A DNA stretch of 64,000 nt from an uncultured Oscillospiraceae bacterium (GTDB lineage: Bacteria > Bacillota > Clostridia > Oscillospirales > Oscillospiraceae), in the NCBI GenBank assembly GCA_947627735.1, contig CANQXG010000004.1, positions 30,881-94,880 of the forward strand, written 5' to 3'. The notes under the pieces are model-generated. The model was given only the letters and a program-made list of their open reading frames with translations. It searched no databases and had not been told where the DNA came from. The translations under genes were made by a program, and so were the position numbers. Of the stretch, positions 56,633 to 64,000 are shown in pieces; the stretch's first letter is position 1, and the number at the start of each line of letters is the position of its first letter.

Positions 56633-58114
56633 TTAGGACAGAAACTCTGCTACCGCCGCAGGCATGTCCTCCCGGGCCACCCAGCGGTCGAAGCGTACCT
56701 TCTTTTCTCCCAGGCCGGCCAGGGGCTTGGGCACGGGCAGGCCGGTGAAGGCGGCCAGCTCCTCCGCCAGGGCGGGGCCGGTCTCGTCGGTGACCACGCC
56801 CAGGGCGGCGAGCACCGCCGCGCCGAACTTGAAGGGGCTGGCGGTGGACAGCACCACGCAGGGGCGCGCCGCCCCCTCCCTGGCCCGCAGGTCCTTCAGC
56901 ACCCGGCAGGCCACGGCGGTGTGGGTGTCCGCCAGATACCCGTGCTCCCGCCACAGCGCGGCGATCTGCTCCGCGCACTGCTCGTCGGTGCAGTATCCGC
57001 CCACGAACTGCTCCTGCACCGCCCGGCGCAGGTCCGGCCCCACATCGTAGCGACCGGCTGCGGACAGCTGGTCCATGAACCCCCGCACCTGCTCGCCGCT
57101 GCCGCACAGGCAGTACAGCAGCCTCTCCAGGTTGGAGGACACCAGTATGTCCATGGAGGGGGAGCTGGTCTGATGGAAGGGGCGGTTTTTGTCGTACACG
57201 CCGCCGGCGATGAAGTCGGTGAGCACGTTGTTAGCGTTGGACGCGCAGATGAGCCGCCCCACGGGCAGGCCCATGCGTCCGGCGTACCAGCCGGCCAGGA
57301 TGTCCCCGAAGTTGCCGGTGGGCACGCAGAAGTCCACCTTCTCCCCCATCTGCACGCGCCCGGCCAGGACCAGGTCACAGTAGGCGGAGAAGTAATAGGC
57401 GATCTGCGGCGCCAGCCGGCCCCAGTTGATGGAGTTGGCGGAGCTGAGGAAATACCCCCGTTCATCCAGCGCGGCGGCGAACTCCCGGTCGGCGAAGATG
57501 CGCTTGACGCCGGTCTGGGCGTCGTCGAAGTTGCCCTCCACCGCCACCACGTTCACGTTCTCCCCCTCCTGGGTGACCATCTGCAGGCGCTGCATCTGGC
57601 TGACCCCGTCCCGGGGGTAAAAGACCATGATCCTCGTGCCGGGCACGTCCTTGAATCCCTCCAGGGCGGCCTTGCCCGTGTCGCCGCTGGTGGCCACAAG
57701 GATGCTGGCGGTGCGCTGCTCGCCGTTTTTCCGAAGGCTGGCGGTGAGCAGCCGGGGCATGACCTGCAGGGCCATGTCCTTGAACGCGCAGGTGGGGCCG
57801 TGCCACAGCTCCAGCACGGCGGTGTCCCCATCCAGCTGATGCAGCGGCGCGGCGTGGGGGTCGTCGAAGTTGCCGCCGTAGCCGACGGCGGTGATGGCCC
57901 GCAGCTCTTCGGCGGTGAACTCCTCCAGATACAGCCCCAGCACCGCCGCGGCCCGGTCCCGGTAGTCCATATCGCACAGCGCCAGCAGGAACGCCGTGTC
58001 CACAGCCGGGATGCTCTCGGGCACATACAGCCCCCCGTCGGGGGCGATGCCCCGTATGATGGCCTGGGAAGCGCTGACCGCCTCCGACGCCTGTCTTGTG
58101 CTGACGTATCTCAT
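56633..58114 (-). CDS. thrC: threonine synthase
   Basis: MRYVSTRQ...HGPTCAFKDMALQVMPRLL (PLP Lys motif). Confidence 0.96.
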   Translation of the reverse strand: MRYVSTRQASEAVSASQAIIRGIAPDGGLYVPESIPAVDTAFLLALCDMDYRDRAAAVLGLYLEEFTAEELRAITAVGYGGNFDDPHAAPLHQLDGDTAVLELWHGPTCAFKDMALQVMPRLLTASLRKNGEQRTASILVATSGDTGKAALEGFKDVPGTRIMVFYPRDGVSQMQRLQMVTQEGENVNVVAVEGNFDDAQTGVKRIFADREFAAALDERGYFLSSANSINWGRLAPQIAYYFSAYCDLVLAGRVQMGEKVDFCVPTGNFGDILAGWYAGRMGLPVGRLICASNANNVLTDFIAGGVYDKNRPFHQTSSPSMDILVSSNLERLLYCLCGSGEQVRGFMDQLSAAGRYDVGPDLRRAVQEQFVGGYCTDEQCAEQIAALWREHGYLADTHTAVACRVLKDLRAREGAARPCVVLSTASPFKFGAAVLAALGVVTDETGPALAEELAAFTGLPVPKPLAGLGEKKVRFDRWVAREDMPAAVAEFLS

Positions 58115-58482
58115 ATGCCGAACGCGTCCTCCAAATGGTTTATTTCCGGTCTTTTCGTGTCCAGCCCCTGGGGGGCATAGACCTCTATCACGTCGAATCG
58201 GGGCTGCAGGTCAGTGGGGTTCAGCTGCAGCCACCGCTCCGCCGCGGCGATGACGCGCCGCTGCTTGGCCGGCGTGACGAACTCCGCCGCCGCGCCGTGG
58301 GCGTCGTCCCGGCGCATCTTCACCTCCGCGAACACGACGAACCCCCGCTTCCGGGCGATCAGGTCGATCTCCCCGAACCGGCAGGTGAAGTTGCGCCCCA
58401 GGATCTTGTATCCCCGCCGGACCAGATACCGGCAGGCTGCGTCCTCCCCAAAGGCGCCCAGGAGCTTTTTATCGCTGGGCAT
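58111..58482 (-). CDS. YraN family endonuclease
   Basis: GEDAACRYLVRRGYKILGRNFTCRFGEIDLIARKRGFVVFAEVKMR. Confidence 0.95.
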   Translation of the reverse strand: MPSDKKLLGAFGEDAACRYLVRRGYKILGRNFTCRFGEIDLIARKRGFVVFAEVKMRRDDAHGAAAEFVTPAKQRRVIAAAERWLQLNPTDLQPRFDVIEVYAPQGLDTKRPEINHLEDAFGI

Positions 58483-59059
58483 AGAACTTCCTCAGAAAGC
58501 TTTCCCGGTGGACCGGCGACGGGCCGTATTTCTCCAGCGCGGCGTAGTGGTCCTTCGTGCCGTAGCCCTTGTGCTTTTCAAAGCCGTACTGGGGATACTG
58601 CTCCGCCAGCTCGGCCATCAGCCGGTCCCTGCTCACCTTGGCCAGCACCGACGCCGCCGCGATGCAGGCGCAGTTAGCGTCCCCGTGGACCACGCTCCGG
58701 GCGGGCACGGAGATGCCCCTGACGGTGTTGCCGTCGATCAGCGCCAGCTCCGGCGCCGGGTCCAGCATGGCGATGGCCCGGTCCATGGCCAGCAGCGCCG
58801 CCGCCAGGATGTTCATCCGCTCGATCTCCTCCACGGACGCGAAGGCGATGCCGCAGGCGATGGCCCGCTCCTGAATGAGGGGGAACAGCGCCTCCCGCTT
58901 TTTCTCCGTGAGCTTTTTCGAGTCGTTCAGCCCGGGCAGGTCGCACCCCTCGGGCAATATCACCGCCGCGGCGCACACCGGCCCCGCCAGGGGGCCACGG
59001 CCCGCCTCGTCCGCGCCGCATATAAGCGCCGTCCCCTGCATGTGGAGCTGCCGCTCCAT
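58469..59059 (-). CDS. rnhB: ribonuclease HII
   Basis: ICGADEAGRGPLAGPVCAAAVIL; KHKGYGTKDHYAAL. Confidence 0.95.
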   Translation of the reverse strand: MERQLHMQGTALICGADEAGRGPLAGPVCAAAVILPEGCDLPGLNDSKKLTEKKREALFPLIQERAIACGIAFASVEEIERMNILAAALLAMDRAIAMLDPAPELALIDGNTVRGISVPARSVVHGDANCACIAAASVLAKVSRDRLMAELAEQYPQYGFEKHKGYGTKDHYAALEKYGPSPVHRESFLRKFYAQR

Positions 59060-59078
59060 CCGCCACAGGTCGGGCGCG

Positions 59079-59906
59079 TCACATGTCCGTTGGCCGCTCA
59101 AGGCTGATCCTCCCCAGCTTTCCGCCGCGAAATTCGTCCAGCAGCACAGCCGCCATCCGCCCGGTGTCCACATGGCCGCCGGACATAAGGAAGCCCCGCC
59201 GCCGGGCGCATGCCTCCAGCAGCTCCCAGCCCTGGGCCTCCGGGGCCGGATCGATGCCGTACCGCCCCGCCAGCGCCCCGGGATAGAGGTCCCGCAGCGT
59301 GACCAGCAGCCGGGCCGCCACGTCCTCGGCGTCCAATATCTCGTCCTTCACCGCGCCGGTGAAGGCCAGATGCTCCCCCACCCCGGGATCGTCGAACTTG
59401 GGCCACAGGATGCCCGGGGTGTCCAGCAGCTCCAGCGAGCCGTCCACGGCGACCCACTGCTTGCCCCGGGTGACCCCGGGCCGGTCGGACACGGCGGCGG
59501 TCTTTCGACCGCAGACCTTGTTGATGAAGGTGGACTTGCCCACGTTGGGCACGCCCACCACCATAGCCCGCATGGGGCCGGTCTTGTCCCGCAGCGCCCG
59601 CAGGGCGGCGGGCAGCGCCTTCACCCCCCGGCCCGACTTGGCGTCGCACTCCAGAAAGGGCACGCCCTGCTTTTTATAGTGCTCCCGCCACCGGGCCGTC
59701 ACATCCGGGTCCGCCTGGTCCGCCCGGTTCAGGATGAGCAGCCGGGGCTTGCGCCCGGCGATGATGCCGTCCAGATCCGGATTCCGGCTGGACAGGGGGA
59801 TGCGGGCGTCCGCCACCTCGCACACCGCGTCCACCAGGGAGAGGCTGTCTTGCATCATGCGCTGGGCCTTTTTCATGTGGCCGGGGAACCACTGCACCTC
59901 AGCCAT
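59079..59906 (-). CDS. rbgA: ribosome biogenesis GTPase YlqF/RbgA
   Basis: VQWFPGHMKKAQRMM; circularly permuted GTPase LNRAD...GVPNVGKSTFIN. Confidence 0.95.
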   Translation of the reverse strand: MAEVQWFPGHMKKAQRMMQDSLSLVDAVCEVADARIPLSSRNPDLDGIIAGRKPRLLILNRADQADPDVTARWREHYKKQGVPFLECDAKSGRGVKALPAALRALRDKTGPMRAMVVGVPNVGKSTFINKVCGRKTAAVSDRPGVTRGKQWVAVDGSLELLDTPGILWPKFDDPGVGEHLAFTGAVKDEILDAEDVAARLLVTLRDLYPGALAGRYGIDPAPEAQGWELLEACARRRGFLMSGGHVDTGRMAAVLLDEFRGGKLGRISLERPTDM

Positions 59907-60606
59907 CGCTCTGCCTCACGCCGTAGATGGCGCCGACCTTTTCAAAGGGATAGATGCGGAAGACCACCTTCCCCATCACGTCCCGCTCGTCCACATAGCC
60001 GATGGCAGCGACGCGGCTGTCGCTGGAGTTGTTGCGGTTGTCGCCCATGACGAACAGCTGTCCCTCCGGCACGGTGACGGTGACGGAGTCCTTCGTGACG
60101 TCCGTTTCCGGCTCGATGCCGTAGGTGTCGTAGTACAGCGGGTCCATCACGTCGTACCGGTCGATGGTCCGCTCCAGGATGTATGGCTCGTTCATCACCT
60201 TCCCGTCCACGGACAGGGTGCCCGCGGCGAAGTCGATGGTCAGCTTCTGCCCGCCGGTGGCCACGATCCGCTTGACGATGGGTTCCTTTTTGAACTCCTT
60301 GGCCTTGAGCACCACGATATCGCCCTGCTCATAATCCCCCGCCAGGCGGGTGATGATGATCTTGTCCCCCTCCTCCAGGGTGGGGAGCATGGACGGGCCT
60401 ACCACGTCGATGACCCGGGCGGCCAGCACGAACAGCAGCACGCACAATATCACCGCCACGACGATGCAGTGTATCCAATCGTAGGCGTCCTTCAGCGGGT
60501 CGTAGGCCGCCTTCTCCTCCGCCGGCGCCGGCATGGCCTGGTCCTGCTCCGGCACGGCAGGTCCGGTCTGCCCCTCGATATGCTTTCCCTTTTTCCGCAT
60601 GGGCAT
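59899..60606 (-). CDS. lepB: signal peptidase I
   Basis: VVGPSMLPTLEEGDKIIITRL; KRIVATGGQ; VMGDNRNNSSDSR. Confidence 0.97.
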   Translation of the reverse strand: MPMRKKGKHIEGQTGPAVPEQDQAMPAPAEEKAAYDPLKDAYDWIHCIVVAVILCVLLFVLAARVIDVVGPSMLPTLEEGDKIIITRLAGDYEQGDIVVLKAKEFKKEPIVKRIVATGGQKLTIDFAAGTLSVDGKVMNEPYILERTIDRYDVMDPLYYDTYGIEPETDVTKDSVTVTVPEGQLFVMGDNRNNSSDSRVAAIGYVDERDVMGKVVFRIYPFEKVGAIYGVRQSDG

Positions 60607-60804
60607 GCGATCGCCTCCTGTTGAAAGCCCTCCCGGGCCGATGGCCGGCGGAGGGCGCGCGGTGCGTCATTAACGAGTTATTATACTATAATACCGCCCG
60701 GAAACGCAACAAAAAACACGCCTTCCGGCGCATTTTTCCCCTCCGGGGCCGCGAAAAGGCCGCGGCCATCCGACCGCGGCCCTCTCTTGACCGGCACGGT
60801 GCGC

Positions 60805-61662
60805 TTATGCGCGCTTGTCCAGCCCGTCCACGAACTTCAAGAGCTTCTCGTTGAACTCGTCGGCGAAGCATTGGAAGAACACATGCCCGCCGTGCTCGAA
60901 GGGATAGCTCTCGGTGTAGGGGCTGCTGACGGCGAACTCGGGATACCACTTGCTGGCCAGCTCCTTGCCGTTGGCGGTCACCGCGCCGTTGGCGCCGAAG
61001 AACACCATGGGCACGTCGATCTTCTTCAGCAGCTCGAAGCCGTTCTGCATGACCATGTCGCTGTAGATGGCGAAGCTGATCCAGGGCGGGGTCTTCATCA
61101 TCTCCTTGGTGGCCCAGTCCACCTTGGAGTCGTCGTTGCCGTCGTACATCATGTGGGCGAAGAAGTTGCAGTAGCCCTCGTTGCCGTTGTAGGTCATGGC
61201 CAGGTGCTCGTTGAACAGGTCCATATTGAACCCCTTCAGGCTGTGGGCGTTCCAAGGCTCGTCCCAGGCCGCCCCCAGGGGGCAGTCGATCAGGCCCAGG
61301 GCACGGATGCGGTAGGCGCCGAACATGTCGAAGTACTTCACCATAAACTGGCCGGCCATGGACCAGCCCAGCATCACCGCGCCGCGCACGTCCAGATAGT
61401 CCAGCAGCTCCTTGATGTCGGTGCAGTTGCGGGCGATAGTGTGTCCCTGCAGGCCCTTGGAGGAGCAGCCCTGGCCCCGGGGGTCGAAGCTGATGACCCG
61501 GTGGTGCTCCGCCAGCGCCTCCAGGTTGTTCTCAAAAAAACGGGTGGTGCAGCAGAAGCCGGGCACCAGCACGATGGGACTTCCCTTCTCGGGACTGTGG
61601 TCCTCAAAATAGAGGATCGCATCGTCACTGGTCCGGAAATAGTTGTTTCTCGTTCCTGCCAT
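60805..61662 (-). CDS. alpha/beta hydrolase
   Basis: IVLVPGFCCTTRFFENNLEAL...MLGWSMAGQFMVKYF nucleophile elbow. Confidence 0.93.
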   Translation of the reverse strand: MAGTRNNYFRTSDDAILYFEDHSPEKGSPIVLVPGFCCTTRFFENNLEALAEHHRVISFDPRGQGCSSKGLQGHTIARNCTDIKELLDYLDVRGAVMLGWSMAGQFMVKYFDMFGAYRIRALGLIDCPLGAAWDEPWNAHSLKGFNMDLFNEHLAMTYNGNEGYCNFFAHMMYDGNDDSKVDWATKEMMKTPPWISFAIYSDMVMQNGFELLKKIDVPMVFFGANGAVTANGKELASKWYPEFAVSSPYTESYPFEHGGHVFFQCFADEFNEKLLKFVDGLDKRA

Positions 61663-61714
61663 AAATCGTATCCTCCTTGCGTGTCGTCGTCCGGCCGGGG
61701 CCGGATGCGATTTC

Positions 61715-61743
61715 ATTGTATCACGCCCGGCGGCCCGGCGCAA
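61715..61743 (-). promoter_or_regulatory. promoter of alpha/beta hydrolase gene
   Basis: TTGCGC-17-TACAAT on minus strand. Confidence 0.6.
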
Positions 61744-61752
61744 GGAGATTTG

Positions 61753-61768
61753 TGTTCATTTTTGAACA
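61753..61768. promoter_or_regulatory. perfect palindromic operator-like site
   Basis: TGTTCA-TTTT-TGAACA, 10 bp upstream of -35. Confidence 0.5.
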
Positions 61769-61804
61769 TAAAAACGGGAAAGAGGCTCCCGCCTCTTTCC
61801 CGTT
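61767..61804 (-). terminator. intrinsic terminator of rplS
   Basis: AACGGGAAAGAGGC-GGGA-GCCTCTTTCCCGTTTTTATG on minus strand. Confidence 0.85.
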
Positions 61805-61821
61805 CGGTTTTGACGCGCTCT

Positions 61822-62162
61822 TTACAGCTTCTCCCGGACCTTGGCGGCCTTGCCCACCCGGTCACGCAGGTAGTACAGCTTCGCCCGGCGGACCTTGCCC
61901 TTGCGGACGGTGTCCACGCTCACGATGGTGGGAGAGTGCACCGGGAAGACCTTCTCACAGCCCACGCCGTAGGAGATGCGGCGCACAGTGATGGTCTCGT
62001 TGATGCCGCCGTGCTTCTTGGCGATCAGGGTACCCTCGAACGCCTGGTTACGCTCGCGGTTGCCCTCCTTGATCCGGACGGTGACGCGGACGGTGTCGCC
62101 CACGTTCATCTCCGGAAGCTCCGGCTTCATATACTGCTGGGTCAGCGCATTGATGAGATCCA
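61822..62162 (-). CDS. rplS: 50S ribosomal protein L19
   Basis: [32 protein letters not shown]...[18 protein letters not shown]. Confidence 0.98.
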
Positions 62163-62301
62163 TGGCAAAAACCTTCCTTAAATAGACGTTCATACCGGGA
62201 ATAACGCTCATCCGGCAGCGGACCGCCCTGATAGACGCATTAACATGCTCGGGTATAATAGCATATTTTATCTGGATATGCAAGCATTTTTTGCATTTTT
62301 A

Positions 62302-62934
62302 TCACCGGAAGCGGGTCATGTCCTCCCGGTACGCCTCCAGGCGGGTGAAGCGGAAATAGGCCGGCCCGTCCTGGCCCAGGGCCGCCATCATCAGCTCCGG
62401 GCTGACCGTGGGTTCCTGGGCGTGGAGGATAAGCTCTGCCTCCACCCCGTCGGCTGCGTCCGTGAACCGGGCCAGCTTAATGGACGGGGCGATGTCGTCG
62501 GTGCGCACGCCCCGCTTGGCCCGGTGCTCCACCAAAATGGACTCCCGGGCGAAGAAATCCCGATAAAACGCGGCGTCCCGGCCTCCCTTCATCACGCCGG
62601 CCAGCCGCAGCCAGCGCAGCTCCGACCCCTTCCCCGGGGCCTCGTAGGCCTCCAGGGCCTCTATCCCTTCGGGCATATAGGGATTGAGCGCCGCCGGCAG
62701 GGCGGCCAGATCCCGGTCCTCCGTCAGGGCGAAGTCCATGTACTCGCAAAGGCTGGCCGTGCCCACGGACAGGGGCAGGATGATGGATATCCTGGCGTGG
62801 GGGTTGAACCCCTCGGAGTATTTCAGCGCCACCCCCGCCCGGGAGAACACCCGCTGCATGGTGCGCATCAGGTCCAGGTGGGAGATGTACACCGCCCGGC
62901 CTGTCTTGGAAAACTTCAGTCGCAGCTTATCCAC
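62302..62934 (-). CDS. TIGR03936 family radical-SAM-associated protein
   Basis: LRLKFSKTGRAVYISHLDLMRTMQRVFSRAGVALKYSEGFNPHARISI. Confidence 0.93.
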   Translation of the reverse strand: MDKLRLKFSKTGRAVYISHLDLMRTMQRVFSRAGVALKYSEGFNPHARISIILPLSVGTASLCEYMDFALTEDRDLAALPAALNPYMPEGIEALEAYEAPGKGSELRWLRLAGVMKGGRDAAFYRDFFARESILVEHRAKRGVRTDDIAPSIKLARFTDAADGVEAELILHAQEPTVSPELMMAALGQDGPAYFRFTRLEAYREDMTRFR

Positions 62935-63994
62935 GGCACACGCCCTCCTTCAAGAGGCTGGCCGCCCCGCAGCCGGCGCAGCCCGCCCGGCAGTCCGGGG
63001 TGAGCACGCCCTCATAAGCCCGCGCCCTCTCCCGCTCCAGATGCCGGCGGGACACGGCGCAGTCCATGTGCTCCCAGGGCAGCAGCTCGTCCAGAGGCCG
63101 CTCCCGGGTGCCGTAAAAGTCGATGTCCAGCCCGCAGGCGGCGAAAGCATCCAGCCACCGGTCCAGGGAGAAATACTCGCTCCAGCTCTCCAGCCGGCCG
63201 CCCCGGCGCCAGACCTCCTCGACCACCGCACCCACGCGCCGGTCGCCCCGGGCCAGGGCCGCCTCCACCAGGCTCATCTCTGCGTCGTGCCAGTTGTAGG
63301 TGACGGACTTCGTCCTGGACAGGGCGTCGGTCAGCAGACCCACCCGCCGCAGGTATTCCTGGCGGCTGATCTGCGCCTCCCACTGGAAGGGGGTGTGGGG
63401 CTTGGGGATGAACTCGGAGGTGCTCACCGTGATGCGCACGCCCCGGCTCTTGTTGGCGGCGTGCTGCTTCCAGGTCCAGAACACCTTCTTCGCCAGCTCG
63501 GCGATGCCCAGCACGTCCTCGTCCGTTTCCGTGGGCAAGCCCAGCATGAAGTACAGCTTCACGCTGTTCCAGCCGCCCTCGAAAGCGATGCGGCAGGAGT
63601 TGAGCAGGTCCTCCTCGGTGACATTTTTGTTGATAACATCCCGCAGCCGCTGGGTCCCCGCCTCCGGCGCGAAGGTCAGGCCGCTTTTGCGCACCTGCTG
63701 AACCCGCTGCATGATGTCCATGGAGAAGTTGTCCGCCCGCAGACTGGGCAGGCTCAGGCTGATGCCCCGGGGCCGGCAGTAGTCCAGCAGCCCGTCGCAC
63801 AGCGCCCCCAGCTGCCGGTAGTCGCTGGTGCTCAGGCTGGACAGGTTCAACTCCTGATAGCCGGTGTTCTCCAAGGTCTCCTTCCCCAGCCGCAGCAAAG
63901 TTTCGGCGCTCCGGGACCGGACGGGCCGGTTGGTGTGGCCCGCCTGGCAGAACCGGCAGCCCCGGATGCAGCCCCGGAACACCTCCAGGCTCAC
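62927..63994 (-). CDS. TIGR03960 family B12-binding radical SAM protein (N-terminus beyond window edge)
   Basis: FRGCIRGCRFCQAG cluster motif; continues past window end. Confidence 0.92.
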   Translation of the reverse strand: MSLEVFRGCIRGCRFCQAGHTNRPVRSRSAETLLRLGKETLENTGYQELNLSSLSTSDYRQLGALCDGLLDYCRPRGISLSLPSLRADNFSMDIMQRVQQVRKSGLTFAPEAGTQRLRDVINKNVTEEDLLNSCRIAFEGGWNSVKLYFMLGLPTETDEDVLGIAELAKKVFWTWKQHAANKSRGVRITVSTSEFIPKPHTPFQWEAQISRQEYLRRVGLLTDALSRTKSVTYNWHDAEMSLVEAALARGDRRVGAVVEEVWRRGGRLESWSEYFSLDRWLDAFAACGLDIDFYGTRERPLDELLPWEHMDCAVSRRHLERERARAYEGVLTPDCRAGCAGCGAASLLKEGVCRG

Positions 63995-64000
63995 CCGGTC

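Noticed and set aside
56342-58180. 612-aa plus-strand ORF
   Set aside because: Runs across DUF1540 in a different frame and antisense to thrC; no domain motifs

Overview
The window is a GC-rich, monoderm, spore-forming Clostridia-type chromosome segment (Oscillospiraceae-like gene content). Its backbone carries tRNA-Ser, an ABC-F gene, an oligopeptide ABC operon, pepF, recG, an ispH-rpsA fusion, cmk, scpAB, lon/clpX/clpP/tig, thrC, rnhB-rbgA-lepB and rplS. The main result is a 23,085-bp island (about 2614-25698) sitting exactly inside a PdaB-like polysaccharide deacetylase gene. The 3' part of the gene is at 2034-2615 and the 5' part at 25696-25895, same strand and same frame. Joining them at a shared CCCCA rebuilds ...VSLTFDAAW|GNEDTQTLID.... 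The two island ends joined form a near-perfect palindromic attP (CACATCACCC-CA-GGGTGATGTG with outer TGCCCCA/TGGGGCA arms). The island encodes a large serine recombinase and one long surface-glycan operon: GDP-heptose synthesis, GDP-6-deoxyheptose-type modification, RmlC/RmlD, RgpF and a GT2, a methyltransferase-kinase fusion, and a Wzm/Wzt-type exporter. The operon ends in a compact cassette of adenylation enzyme, formyltransferase, carrier protein, MBOAT and AlgX/DltD-like protein. I read this cassette as a possible split formyl-aminoacyl decoration system, combining Dlt-like and LgrA-like logic. Other notable items are a MATE gene behind an attenuator/riboswitch-like leader, and an Opp importer whose OppC has an RCC1-like domain and whose OppF has a long helical insertion. 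No searches were run; all family calls come from reading motifs in the translations.
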